DNA of 64,000 nt from Paraescarpia echinospica (taxonomy: Eukaryota > Annelida > Polychaeta > Sabellida > Siboglinidae): NCBI GenBank assembly GCA_020002185.1, contig CM034543.1:2519655-2583654 (forward strand). The letters run 5' to 3'. This document shows, piece after piece, positions 1 through 14,400 of the stretch (position 1 is its first letter; each line of letters opens with the position of its first letter). The notes beneath the pieces are model-generated. The model did not search any database. It worked only from the letters and a program-made list of their open reading frames with translations, and was not told where the DNA came from. The position numbers and the translations under genes are program-made.

Positions 1-165
1 TTGATGGAATCACTACATCATAGTTTACCTTCCTCTAATCACTTCCTTCTTTTAATCCTCCCTCCTAATTGATGGAATCACTACATCATAGTTTACCTTC
101 CTCCAATCACTTCCTTCCTTTAATCCTCCCTCCTAATTGATGGAATCACTACATCATGGTTTGCC
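1..165. repeat. 68-bp tandem repeat, about 2.4 copies
   Basis: The unit starting TTGATGGAATCACTACATCA begins at 1, 69 and 137, an exact 68-bp period. The third copy decays after about 30 bases. The array probably continues to the left of the window. No coding potential is seen. Confidence 0.85.
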
Positions 166-1458
166 AAGGTCACAATTAAAATTATGCATGTGACTTTCCA
201 AAGCTACCAAGCCTCATGGGAGACGGATGTTTCGGCCCAAAACTTGTTCAGACCATGGGCCAAACCATCTGTTTTATGAAGCGTGACTCGTATGGGCCAA
301 ATCAACCATTTGTGTAACCGGTGCAATCGGGTGTGTGTGGGCCAAACCATCCGTCTTGTTTCTATTGTGAAATCTGACTTGTAACATGTGTATACCTAAT
401 CGGTATTCTGTCTAGCGTATTGTTACTGCCGAGTTGTAACTATTCAAATCAAACCAATTTATTTTGCACAACAACAACATAACAGTATATGTACACAAAA
501 CAACCGTTTATAAAAAATAAAGTTGTGTTGCATGGTGGTCACATGGCATGTTATATGCCGTCTTCCTGTGACCCCATAAACATGTATTTCAAAATATATT
601 TACACATACGTATACAATGATTATCACGAGTGTGTGATATCTTCTGCATGACAACGGACTGACAACGGACTGGGGATGCGATGGTGAAGGAAACAAATTA
701 TTGTAGGAAATTACTGTTAGGAAACAATGAAAAGAAATTTGAGCGGATCCAAACATAGATATAAAAAGTAAACAAATATTTAATTGCAGTCTGCACATTT
801 GGGATTTTGGCAATGTACGTGGCTAAGATAGTTGTCTAGATATTGATTGGATAATAACAATTTGAATTTTTGTCTGGATTAGCATTTTGCATCTTATAAT
901 CAAAATTATTCCATAGTTTTATAAAATTATGTTTAGGTAATTTATATGAAAAATGTGTTCCGGGCTTCTCTGTCTAGAAGAGGTTACATTGTCTAGTAAT
1001 TCTGGTGTTAGTTGCTAGATTGTTTTGGGTATATGTTTGAAGGATTTAGGCAGTGTATTATGGTGATAGTCATACATAAATAGTAAGACATGCAACCTGT
1101 GAATATCAATGATTTTAAGTATATTTTCAGATTTAAAAATAGGATCGGTGTGACTTCTATGTCGTTTTTTGTTAATTATTCGTTTTTATTTATATTTAAT
1201 GACAATTTATTGGCACAAAGCCAATCGTACAAATGTATTAATTCTTGGTTTATGCTGTCAATTAAAGTATCAATATGAGGAATTGGTTGTCATAATAACA
1301 ACCTATCTCAGATTACCAGAAACCACCAAACAGTTGTCCCGACAAACAATCAAACGTCATAAGGCCATTGACAAACTGTTACAATACAGCTGTGAAATGT
1401 AGAGTAACATCTCAATGTGACTTTGAAAGTGTGGTCACACGTTTCATCTGTTCAAATG
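166..1458. other. non-coding stretch, no gene seen
   Basis: Low-complexity AT-rich DNA containing a loosely repeated GGGCCAAACCATC motif (around 245-355). Only short chance open frames occur. By position this should be intronic or 3' sequence of the SLC5 gene, whose last exons are not found here. Confidence 0.5.
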
Positions 1459-1892
1459 ACATCTAATCAATTTATCTGCTAGATCAAACATTCCCACATT
1501 ACATTACTAGGACGATGTGACATCTGCTAGATCAAACATTTCCACATTACGTTATTAGGATGGCGTGACATCTGCTAGAACAAACATTCCCACATTACGT
1601 TACTAGGGTGGCGTGACATCTGCTAGATGAAACATTCCCACATTAGATTACTAGGGCGACGTCACATCTGCTAGATGAAATATTCCCACATTACATTACT
1701 AGGGTGATGTGACATCTGCTAGAACAACCATTCCCACATTACATTACTAACATTCCCACATTACTAGGGAGGCGTGACATCTGCTAGATCAAACATTCCC
1801 ACATTACTAGGGAGGTGTGACATCTGCTAGATCAAACATTCCCATATTACTAGGGAGGCATGACATCTGCTACATCAAACATTCCCACATAC
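1459..1892. repeat. minisatellite of about 48 bp, roughly 9 copies
   Basis: Tandem copies share the cores ACATCTGCTAGATCAAACAT and TCCCACATTAC, followed by an ACTAGGG spacer. Units vary from about 36 to 48 bp because later copies lose part of the spacer. It lies left of the last visible SLC5 exon. Confidence 0.85.
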
Positions 1893-2225
1893 AGTTGCTG
1901 CTCTAAAATCTTCCTTATGTCTTTGTCATAAGGAAAAACCTTTGGGTCCATAACAAAATATATGCCAGAATGTTGAAACATATTTTGACAGACATTTTGC
2001 TAGGCAACAGGTGACGTGACGGATAGGCCAGTTCTTTAATTTTGGTACTTCTGAAGATATGTGAAGATCGGGGGAGGATGAAAGATGGAGAAAGGAAACT
2101 ATGGATAGAAAACTTTGGGGAAAAAACACAGCAAGCGGTTCAGCAATATTGTATCTGACCATTTACAGGAGGAGACAAGGTAGAGGGCATTTTATTCTCT
2201 GAAGATAACATCCAAGTACACTTAC

Positions 2226-2422
2226 AATGTATGCCCACTAGATGGCGTGACTGAAGGTGCAGGGATGTAGACCGCTATGCTTGTGTTGTGGAAGTCCGAG
2301 TCATTTCTCCAGCAGTTCAACACACTTGTAGGCAGTGTGGCACTGTACGGTCGAACAATGAATGCTCCCATGATGACCCACAGCGAGAGCAACATAGATG
2401 CAATGAATCCAACAATTGTTCC
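2226..2422 (-). CDS. SLC5-like gene, exon 13, last visible exon (residues 451-515)
   Basis: A 197-nt exon between cttcag and gtaagt encoding GTIVGFIASMLLSLWVIMGA, the extracellular loop with sequons NDS and NTS, and a proline-rich end. It ends two bases into a codon, so at least one more exon, with the last helix and tail, must follow to the left. None is recognisable in 1-2225. Confidence 0.9.
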
Positions 2423-5400
2423 CTGAAGAATAATGTAGAATGTCTTGTACAGCATAAAAACTCACAAATGGAGCAATTACAATTATATGTATTCTATAAT
2501 TACTGGATAATCTAACTATAAATGAGATAGGGCAGGGCACATCAGCAGACTACGAGATAACCGATGGACATCGCGTATCACAACCTGGAGATCTTACGAA
2601 GGGAAACAATCTAGAGGAAGACCGGCGAGACGGTGGAGAGACAAACTAGACGAGTACTGGAAGGGCACCATCTGGCAGAGGATAGCACAAGACAGGCAGA
2701 TTTGGAAACGGCATGCTGAGGCCTTCGCCCAACCACGGGACAGTACCGCTGCACAATGATAATGATGATACGAGATAGCGTCTGTGGGTGTATGTGGGCT
2801 TATTAACGTTTTCCTCATAAACAGTTTGCGTTTGGATTAAAAGTACAATTAAATGAACTATATAAATAAATGTAGAAGTTATGTTTTAGAAGTAGTAAAA
2901 ACATTAATATAAATATGCTATGCACAAAACTGAGAAGTAAAAAATTAATAACATGAGTAGGTCACATATTGGAAGAACAAATTATATAAATTAGAAAATT
3001 GATATAAATATTGCAAACTTATAAAGAATTAACATAGAATTAACATAAGTAATGGCAAGTAAACATATTAATATAAATATACATGTATGTGTAGTAAGAT
3101 AAAATAATTAAATACACACATGGCAAGATTCTGCTGACCTGGCACACAGGCCATTACTGACCTTCACCTTGTCAACTGACCTTGGCATTAGCAGACGGAA
3201 AGAAGGCACCCAGAAGAAACATTCCAAGGACGGGTCCAGCCAGTGCTCCAGTGACGCTGATGGAAGCCTACAATCACAATACAGGTCTACAACAGTGACC
3301 TTTGAACAATTGTTAACTTTTGGACCCCACATCATTTGAATGAAATGCATTCCAAGTCCCTGCAGCAGCCACACAAACTCACCAAGATGTAGGTGCACTT
3401 AGTTCTTGATGTGTCACTTTTTTGGTATATTTTGTTTCCTAACATTGCAAGTTGTGCTTATTTTAAAAATAATTGAATTCCGCATAACACATTTCTAAAC
3501 ATATTAATCAAATTTAAATTAAACATGCAAAATGCGATATTCTCTGCATGGGTGGGTTTGTCTGGAATGGTATATGAGTCTATGAACTCTTTGTCAGTTG
3601 GTATATCAAACAGCGTTCATTTAAAAAATAATACAAACACATATGACAAATACCCCTAGCACAAAGCAGATACACAAAAACAGCCCTACACTAAAGAATC
3701 CAATGACTCGTACTAAAGTTGTCGGACGGACACACGTGATAGGGAAGTGGGTGGATTGAATGTTTACGGCTGGTTATGGTCTAAAGGGTATTTATGACAC
3801 AAACGAACGAACACATGCATGCACACAAACAAACAAAATTAGAATAAAGCTGGTTACGAGATGAGAAATGGTTTCACCTGAAGAACATGTCCGCCAAGTC
3901 GATCAGCAAGTAGAGACACCAGCAAGCCAATGACACCATAGCAGACCACTGAAACACGGTCGTAATAGTTGTCTCATTTCACATTAATTTTGTACAAAGC
4001 AAAACTACACAGCATGCTAACTCACTTGTGCAACTTATGTATGTAGCTTTGGAGAAAACATCAGACAAACTTTTAACTATCTAATATTTCTTGCCCATGA
4101 ATCAGTGATTTAAAAAAAATTGGATTCTTCAGATGAATGTATGATATGATCATGCACATGTGTCTGTGCTGTTGCTGTTGACTTTCATGGCTCCTCAAAA
4201 ACCGTGACTGTCATCAACACATTCGGTGTGTTGAAGACTATATGTCAACTGGGCAATTAGCTTTGATAAAACATAACAACTAAAATTAATTCTTTTGATA
4301 ATTTTAACTCTTTTTTATTAAACCAACTGTTTGTAATATGTAAATAATTTAAATACTATAAGTTTGATATTATTAAAATTATTCACACTTTACATATTTG
4401 GACATGAAAGAACCAGATTCACAATGGACTAAACTAGTTGACGAAGCAGCTTTAAAATAAACTGAGAAACTGCAGGTGGGCATTGACGAGAAACACATGA
4501 ACTGACACCTGGTGGACATACCCAGCATCCGTGTGATGTTAGCTTTTCTGGCTTCCGAAAGATGGGAGAAAAATGTCTTTGCGATATCTTCCCATGTTAT
4601 CGTAGCAACCGAATTCAACGACGAGGAGATAGAACTGAAAATATACGAAACGGAAAACTCATAATTTCCTCATGTCTATTATGTTTTTAATAATGTTGTC
4701 ATAAAATTAGATAAAAAATTATTTAAAAAAATTTGAATATTTTGCTATAAATAAGTTATTTTCACCTGAGGGCGCCACTAAACAATACAGCGAGAAAGAT
4801 GCCCGGAAACCCAGGCATGTTGAGTACATCCACCATGTAGTAGGGAAGCAACTGAAACAGGCAACATAAATTATTGTAATTATTATCATTATTTAAATTA
4901 TTATTATATTTTTATGTAAACACAGTGTTTAAACATAGCCGTGTAGTCACCACATTGTGCGTTGTTTTGTAATTATTACTAGTTTTCTTGACAAAACGTG
5001 ACTCCCACAGACTTGATTGGAGATTGTCAATTTACACTACTGTGCATGCGTGTACCAGGAGTTTGCATTTAAAATGTAAATCTCTACAGAAGAATGCATT
5101 TTGATTGGACTGTATTTATTTGTTGTCTGTGCTACATCAGACTCACTTTGACCGCGGTCGTCACAGTTGTTCTTGTCACTGTTTATTAAATTGAATTTTA
5201 TGCTATGCTGACGAACACAATCTTACCCAGGATATTTCACGTGGAGCCAAAATGAACCGATCTCCAAACAGGTCAATATCAGAGAGATGCTAAATCTTAA
5301 TGAGAGACTCTCAGTGTTTATTCTTATATAATGCCAACTGTTTTGATTTGTAATGGCAACAAAAACATGGTCTAAATGAATATGTCTGTTTGTTTGTCTG

Positions 5401-8400
5401 TCCAGAGACAGCACCAATTATCCAGGTTACCGTACACAAGAAAGCCTGGATATGCAGGTGTCTTCACATCATGATGATAATAATTGGTTACCCTGAATGA
5501 GGGTAACCAATAGATTTGATTCACAAGCTATCTCATCAAAAATGAGTAAACTTTTAACGTTGATATGAAGCGTATGAATCAGCGTCACTTGATTACACTG
5601 CCACAAGTAAGTCACACTACCAAAAAGATGGAATGCAAATGGCAATATTTAGGTTGCAGATTCAAACAAGCACTAATTCATGTTTTCTTGTCTCAATAGT
5701 AATCTAAGTGCATTAATAATCATGCAGTACAGTATTAATGGTGTTTTCTACAGTCGCCATCTGAGTTTTATAGGAACAAATTACATTTCAATTTTCTGCA
5801 TTCAAAAAGTAGTGTGAAATTTTCAAATTTTGAAACAAAACAGACAAATATTTCAGAACAGCCTGTTCGAGGAGGTAGTGACGGCCAAGTATCTGGACTG
5901 CTTCAAATCCAGGCTTGCCGCCTACCTGTAAATACCAGACTCCCACCCCCGTCCACCTTCCTGTCCACTACCCCTTTCTTCTGCCTACCACCCTACCTGC
6001 ACCACCTTTACTACATGACACATCATCTAACCCCACCCCCGTCCACCTTCCCATCCCCTACCTCTTTCTTCTGCCTACCACCCTACCTGCACCACCTTTA
6101 CTACACGACACATGATCTAACCCCACCCCCGTCCATCTTCCTGTCCCCTACCCCTTTCTTCTGCCTACCACCCTACCTGCACCACCTTTACTACACGACA
6201 CATGATCTAACCCCACCCCCGTCCATCTTCCTGTCCCCTACCCCTTTCTTCTGCCTACCACCCTACCTGCACCACCTTTACTACACAACATCATCAAACC
6301 CCACCCCCGTCCACCTTCCCGTCCCCTACCTCTTTCTTCTGCCTACCATCCTACCTGCACCACCTCTACTACATGATATCATCAAACCCCACCCCCATCC
6401 ACCTTCCTGTCTCCTACCCCTTTCTTCTGCCTACCACCCTACCTGCACCACCTCTACTACACGACACATCATCTAACCCCACCCCCGTCCACCTTCCCGT
6501 CCCCTACCTCTTTCTTCTGCCTACCATCCTACCTGCACCACCTCTACTACATGATATCATCAAACCCCACCCCCATCCACCTTCCTGTCTCCTACCCCTT
6601 TCTTCTGCCTACCACCCTACCTGCACCACCTCTACTACACGACACATCATCTAACCCCACCCCCGTCCACCTTCCCGTCCCCTACCCCTTTCTTCTGCCT
6701 ACCACCCTACACGCACCACCTTTACTACACGACATCATCAAACCCCACCCCCATCCACCTTCCTGTCCCCTACCCCTTTCTTCTGCCTACCACCCTACCT
6801 GCACCACCTCTACTACACGACATCATCTAATCCCGTCTCACATTCAAGAGATCTTTGAAACTGCACTGGCCACCTCCACACGACATAATTATCAGTACAC
6901 TGACGTTGGTCGTAAAAAGGAAGACGTGCAGGTGAAAGGTTTTTCTAAATAAAAAATGCATGTAACTTTTACATTTTAACACAGCTCGCTTCCAACACGT
7001 ACTGTTGTGCCCTCACCTGGTTTGAGTTGGAGATGAAGCCCGCTTTGAGAGGGTCACAGTTTACTGAGGCATAGTGGGCGTAGACAACCAGACCAACTAG
7101 TCCTACCAATGCGTTGATCACCAGCAGTCCAGGTATGTTCAGGTAGACAGACCTAGCAACCAACAAAAGGAAAGGTAAGTTCTTATATAGTGTGGTATCC
7201 AGTTCTTAGGACTGCTCAGAACACTTCAGACTTCACTCCCTGGCAGACCTGCTCAATCAAACACTACCTTGACTTCTATACAAAGCATAAATAAAATGCA
7301 TCAAATCTTTAAACTTTTTAGACCATGTGACATTTTAATGAAAATTAATGCATTCCGATTCCCGCTGCATTCATACAAATTAAGCGAAATATTTTCAAGT
7401 AGCACTCACTCAAAGACTCTCGATATGAAGCCATACGGCAAATGACCCTAGTGTTTTGCAAACGTACTATGCTTTAAAACAACATATTGCACACAATTAT
7501 CCAATAGATGACACCATGTATATGAGTCATTAAAGTCTAGCTTATCTGCAGGCAGTTATGGGTGACTGGAGACCATAAAACATCAGCTGGATACAGACAG
7601 CTGAGATCTAAAAGGTTATGTTAAGATGGACTATTATGCACCGTGGCGGCCTGCTGAGTCTATGATTGTAATCCAAAAACAACAGGATGGCACCGCCCGA
7701 GAGGACGGCGGCCAAGACCCGGTGGTCCGATTCAATCGTCCATGACCTGGCCACTGCTGGCAGTGACATTATCACCGCCACCCAGATGTGCCAGAATCGC
7801 TCCAGTTGTTCGTTACAGAACTGCCCACGCTCGAATCCGAGCCTGGCACTGAAGTCAGGACATTATTCACTCACCTCTTTGCTTTGGTCAAGCTAGGCAG
7901 GCTGCAGTACCTCTGTATACTCGCCTGTCCAATGCCGAATACACTCAATGTATTGACAGCGCCCCCTATTGTCAGTGACCAGAAACTCAATCGCTGTGTG
8001 GGGTTTGGATCGAAGCTGGAAAAGGAACAACTTTCAGGTATGCATATTTGAACCGTGGTTACATGACTTACCCGGTACATCCCAAAATGCCTACTACAGT
8101 CTTATTTAGTGTCATTGTGACTACTGGTGATGTAGATACACAAAACACTTCACTTTTTGTTCACAACAATGGGTCCATGATGTTTCAACATAATGCACTG
8201 CATCTGGCCATTCACATTTTTCAGTCTTTGTTGTTTGATAATTGTAGTAAGTATTTAACTCAAAAAATTCACTCGAAAGTTTTCAGTAATTTGTTTAGGG
8301 CCAGGCACTGCAGGTAGATAGGACTATTTTTTTATTTATGCAAATTGTGCATTTTTTTCTGCCCAATGTATGAAATGAATAATACTGAGTAAAAATATAT

Positions 8401-11400
8401 TTAACTTTTTTGGCCAGACTCCCTGTTTCCATGGTAACAAACAAAATGAATTATATCCTGAATTATAATTGTAATTCTTGCAAATCAGATCCATGTTCTG
8501 TATACATTTTATTGTGAAATGATGATCAGGGCATTTTTTTATGTTTTGTTTTTATTTTTAAAATAATAATTTTTGTATCATGGATTTTGGCAATAAATAT
8601 GCTTATATCTTTCAAACCAGACAATTTAAAAATATGTCTGATCGTTTCACTGAAAAGAATTTGCAGAATGCAACACTGAACACCTTATTTGTATAGCATA
8701 ATTACTCACAGAGATATCCTAGTTCCAAATAAAGAAATTTGAGAACAAATGGTTTTGAGAAAATGGCCATCAAAGATATTGCATAATGGATTTGATTACT
8801 TGATATTGACATGCTTGATCCATAACTAACACTCACTTAGAGGTACGTAATTGTCATAGAAGTGAACTTTATGGATAGTATGCATACAAAGGTATCATGT
8901 AAAGGTTTTTTGACTCATATTTTCTGCTGTTTTCTAATATAAGGCTTTGCAAATGTATGTCTTTTTTAGTTTTGGATTGCGTGCCGAGGAAAATAAACCG
9001 GACACTGGAAGATGTGTTTATAAGGTGTGTATTTCTGCCAAAATCACATTTATGGAACATGACCTAGTCAGCTATTTCTGCCTCATGTGTAGAATGTGCT
9101 TGTGCAGGTCACACAGGGAATTGGAGTGCATTTCATATAGGGTCTAAACGTTAAGTATGGCCCATATTTCACCAACCTTTTACAGAATCTTACATTTAGC
9201 TTTGAAATTGTCATTTTTGCATGAAGCTGTCTTGAAATGCCATACAAAAGTGACTGATTGACGATGAAGGAGTTACAATATATTACTTGAACGTTTCCAG
9301 CCTTCCTCCCTTCTTGCTGATTTCCCAGACTTTGTTCAGGCCTCCGATGTTCAGAACACCCTGAAACATTCACCAGGACAACAGTTTAATTGTTTCACTG
9401 CAAAGTATCCAGTCACATCATGTACATTTCATGAGTCAAAAATATTTGCACGTCAACAGATGCATCCGACATGTAATATATGCCAGAGTCGTCTGATATA
9501 AATTCTTCAAATGTCAACATACACGCTGCTGTGTGGGCACTGGTAATGTCTTACTGTAATCGAGCTAGCTTGTGTGTGTTTATGTGTGTGTGTGTTTGCG
9601 CATCCGTATGTGTGTGCGTGTGCATGTGTGTTAATTTTTTTCCTCCTAGATGGTTTGCATCTCAGGTTCTAAACTCTCAGAAGAAAAATAATGCCTTATT
9701 TGAAGTTCTCCATTGTTAAGGGAATTATACCAGTCTTAAGGTTCCTACCTGACATTAGTCGATTGTATAACATTACGCATGTTTTCTGCAATTGTTTCGC
9801 ATTCCACCTATCAGGTGGGAACGTTCTGTGTTACTGCTCAAATTTACATCATAACAAATATAAATATTCGGGAACCAATCCTTTGCATCTGTGGACATTT
9901 TTGATAGTTATTTTCAAATAAGAATATTGCTAAAAGATTGAGCTAAATTCCAATGTGTACAGAATTGTTTAGCACGTATAGTACTAAAAGCACCTCGTTT
10001 CTCACCATCTCTGCCCCTACTTAGATAGTTGCATTGGCTTCCAGTTACATATCGAATACAATTCAAATTAGCCACTATCACATATCGTACCCTTTCTACG
10101 CACCACCCATCCTATTTGTTTAGTCTCCTTCATTTTTCCGATATCCCCAGGAATCTCAGATCATCTGTTCCACGACTTTTTGTTCCGAAAACCAAGCTTA
10201 ATATCGGCAAACGAGCTTTTTCTGTAGCTGCACCCACAATCTGGAATCAACTCCCTATCACTTTAAAATCATCTGAGACTATAAATACCTTCTGTAAAAA
10301 ACTAGACTTATTTATTTGAAATTGCATTCCCACCCTAACCTTCGGCGGTCCCTTGCTCTAATGACGACTCTTGCTTGTCTCTGTTAACGATTTTGCCCAA
10401 TGATTTTTGTATGTTGCGCCTCTGAGCTTAGATTCCTGGGGATTTAGGCGATATAGAAGTTTGTCATTATTATATTGTTTCAGTTGCGTGATTAATTGGT
10501 GGAGAAGAAACTGACGAGGAGTCAACTGAAGTTGGCGGGACGTGTGGAGCGAATGGGAGGAGAATGGTTGGCAAAGAAGGCAGATGCCTGGAGAGTAGAG
10601 GGGAAAGGGGGGCAAGGATGACGCAGACTGTGATGGGAGGACTGTGTAAAGAGATTTGTCAGGATTGGGAGAGGAGTGGAGAATGAGAGCAAAAGATATA
10701 GGGAAATGGAGACAGTTGGTGGAGACAGCAGTGCAAGATGAGTGGCCAGCCTCATCCCTGACAGACAGGATTGTGGCCAGCCTCATCCCTGACAGACAGG
10801 ATTGTGGCCAGCCTCATCCCTGACAGACAGGATTGTGGCCAGCCTCATCCCTGACAGACAGGATTGTGGCCAGCCTCATCCCTGACAGACAGACAGGGAA
10901 ACAAGAGGAGAAGAACAATCATGCTTTCGTATTATAATGTTATATAATAGTTGTCATACAGTATGGGTGCTGTGGGTACGTAAACATTCTACACCCACCT
11001 GGACCACAATAGCCAACAGGCCACAGATAATCACAAATGCCTGAAACACATCGGTCCGTATCACCGCCTTCATCCCGCCCTACAAGGAAAAATAACCAAC
11101 TTGAATCCGTGAATGCTGTAATGTATGCACGCATATATGTCTGTACTTACATACACATAAATATTCTTTAAAATATATATACCGTATAGTTCCCATTATT
11201 GGCGCACTGCCTAACAGATGTGCACCACATTTACAGAAGTGAAAGTCTGCACTAATATTCATATAAATATATACATATGACCCGCCTCAGTGAACCGGAT
11301 ATTAAACTGCACAGGCCTATTCTGCACGAGAGCCAAAAATAGCTGTTCCATCAATTTTGTGATTTGGACAGAAATCAAATGTATACCTTATAATCCCATC

Positions 11401-14400
11401 TGTCAATGTCCTGCTTATTTTCCTCAACAGATATTCCAAAACTAATAAAATACCGAATGTATTTTGCTAGTCATCGATTCGCCAGCGCCGCCTACGGCTA
11501 ATAGCTGTGGCTAATAGTGTGTGCTAACTTACACCTTGGCATTATAAAGTACCATTATAGCCGTTCATGTAGATTGTATATCTTTGATCTAGAGGTGACT
11601 TTAACCAGAAAATGGTAATAGGCGTCGTTTATCACTCAGCCAGTTATTAATAAATCATACCTGCACCTACTCTTATAATTGCACCTACTTTTATAATTCC
11701 ACCTACACTTATAATTGCACTCTTATAATTGCACCTACACTTATAATTGCACTCTTATAATTGCACCTACACTTATAATTGCACTCTCTTATAATTGCAC
11801 ATACTTGCACACACTCTTATACTTGCACACTCTTATAATTGCACACTCTTATAACTGCACATACTCTTGTGTATCAAAATAGTATAGTGCCAAATAACGG
11901 AGTGTTTCAGGGGAAACTGCCAAATGTCATCAGAAATGAGGCAAACATAGCCATTAGAGGGAGCCACATGATGCTCAGTGAGCGAAAAATCGCTGTGTGG
12001 GCGATTGATTAGCACGAATGAGAACGATCACTCTCCTAAAAAAGTTACGTTCCACTGGCGCAAATCTCTCAATCTAATAACCATATAGTGCCAGATGATG
12101 TCTGTAAATGGTGGCCATCAAATAAATATGTATATTAGGGTGATTCCATGTCAAATCAATCAGTTTGACACTTTTTTGGCCAACCCACCTCCGAATTTGC
12201 TTAAATTATACAATGCCAAATTTTAGAAAATTGGGTTGTATAGTTTTCGAGTTATAGGCCCTAAAAAAACGGAATTTGTAAAAAAAACGGAATTTGATCC
12301 CCGTTTTGTATCACTCTCCAACCCACAATTTCAGTAATAATAGTGCTAGGCTAATAAATGTTACATTTCTGGAAAGGTCTCATTTAACTGCATATAGTGG
12401 ACACAGAATCAGATAAAAAATATTTGAAGAATTATTTTTCTAAATATATGCCAATTTGATGACCAGTGACCTCCCCCCATGAAAAAACCTCCAAACCGAT
12501 TGGACTAAAAATAGATTCATTATATAGAAAAGTATGTAGCTCAAATATCCTGAGAAAATCAGAGTGGGCACTCTTAGGGTTTTTAAGATATGATCAAAAT
12601 AGCACACATATTAAAACATTGCTATATGTGTATCATTCTATGAACCAATACGTGCGTGCATATTCTCACTTAATTTTTGTATTATAATACTTTTTCTATG
12701 TTATCAATTTGCAATTATCCAGCCTATGAATTTACTATTACTACATATACAAGTATCAGGTATGCATAATTCTGTTATACATATATTCTGACCAATAAAT
12801 ATGCAACAATGGTTATTAAGTCAAAGCTGCACATTTTGTTACATAACATATAAAATGTAGTTTAATGTTTTAAGCTGTGTCCCAAACACAACATTTACAC
12901 CACGCTAGCCTTCGATGAAATTACATATAAAGCATGGGGTCTCGGTTGACCGAATAAAACTGGAGACGGTTGTAAAACAAACAGATGTGTTTGTGGATTG
13001 TCTGAGGTCTTAAAACGTCACGATTTTATCGCGAAACAGCAGTCAGCTTTCTTGAAAGACAAGAAAAGTCAGTTGGTTGAAGGGGAGGTGATAGTCACTG
13101 GTGATTTTGCAGAGAATTACTCATTTGTTGTGCAAGATGCTGCACAGGGCTACCACTGGACAAATGACCAAGCAACAGTACATCCGTTTGTTGTCTACTG
13201 TCGAGAAGGAGTAGTCAAACACAAAACCTTTGTTGTCATCTCCAACTCAATGACACACGACACAGTGGCCGTGCATTGCTACCAATGTCACCTGATATCA
13301 TTTCTGCTTGACAACATGCCTCTTCACCATGTCATCTATTTCTCAGATGGAGCTGCTCCAACACCATTTTCCACGCAGAAGACTTTGATGGTGTTACTGC
13401 AGAGTGGCACTTCTTCGCCATGTCTCATGGCAAGGGCCCAAGTGATGATGTTGGTGGCACTGTGAAACGACTGGCTGCAAGAACCAGCCTTCAGAAGCCA
13501 TATGACCAGATCCAGACACCAATGGACTTGTTTGTGTGGGCCTCTGGCAACTTGCCATCCATCAAAGTCATGTTTGTTGACACAGATGAAATCACAGATG
13601 AAGAAGTTAAGTTACGGAACAGATTTGCTGATGTTATTGCAGTAACAGGAACACAATGACTGCACTCCTTCGTTGCCGTTCGAGGACCACATTCTTTGAT
13701 GGAAGTGCGCGAGTTCTCAGCAGACACAGAACAGGAGATCGTGAAGATTACAAATGAACAAGAACTGTTAGGAGTGGTTGACATTGACGGATCATACATT
13801 ACGTGCATGTATGATGACAACAGGTGGCTAGCCTATGTGTTGAAGGTGATGTCAGAAACCAATGAAGCACAAGTCAGCTTTCTTCATCAAGTCGGACCTT
13901 CGCCTTTCTTCACCTTCCCAAGATGCCTTGATGAGTTGATCGTTGGTCAAGATCAGATTTTTACTACTGTCGAACCACTGACTTCAACCAGACGAGTCTA
14001 TCAACTCAGAGCATCATAAATGTAAGACGGTACTCTTCTTATGAACAAGGTAAACCAAAATTATACCACTTTATAGAATAATCCTTTGCTTAGTGCTGGC
14101 TGGCTATCGGCAGTGGTGAGTGGTATATATAATATCTATATCATATTGAATTTATTGTCTTGTATTGTATTTATTCAGATTCCAACAGGTCCAGTGGACC
14201 CAGTAACAGGACTGACAACTGAAACAATACATATAAATAATAAAACAATAATAGAATAATACAAACAATAAGGACATAAAAACCACACAATATCAACATC
14301 AAATATACCAGGCAAACATATGTTATACATAGAAATGTCTTTGAATTGAGGATCTAAATGATCCTGAATATATATCATAAGTTGGATCACTTAAATACAA

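Larger units (their letters stand above)
2779..5937. other. AT-rich intron sequence between SLC5 exons
   Basis: Apart from exons 12, 11, 10 and 9, this span is AT-rich intron with homopolymers and simple stretches. No further coding, RNA gene or classified transposon is seen. Confidence 0.5.

Noticed and set aside
1926..2162. A further SLC5 exon left of exon 13
   Set aside because: The open frame here does not resemble the last SLC5 helix or tail, and no consistent splice junction in the required phase was found.
5814..6952. Long proline-rich open frames (up to 220 codons)
   Set aside because: They are by-products of the 90-bp C-rich repeat, in overlapping frames, inside an intron of a gene on the other strand.
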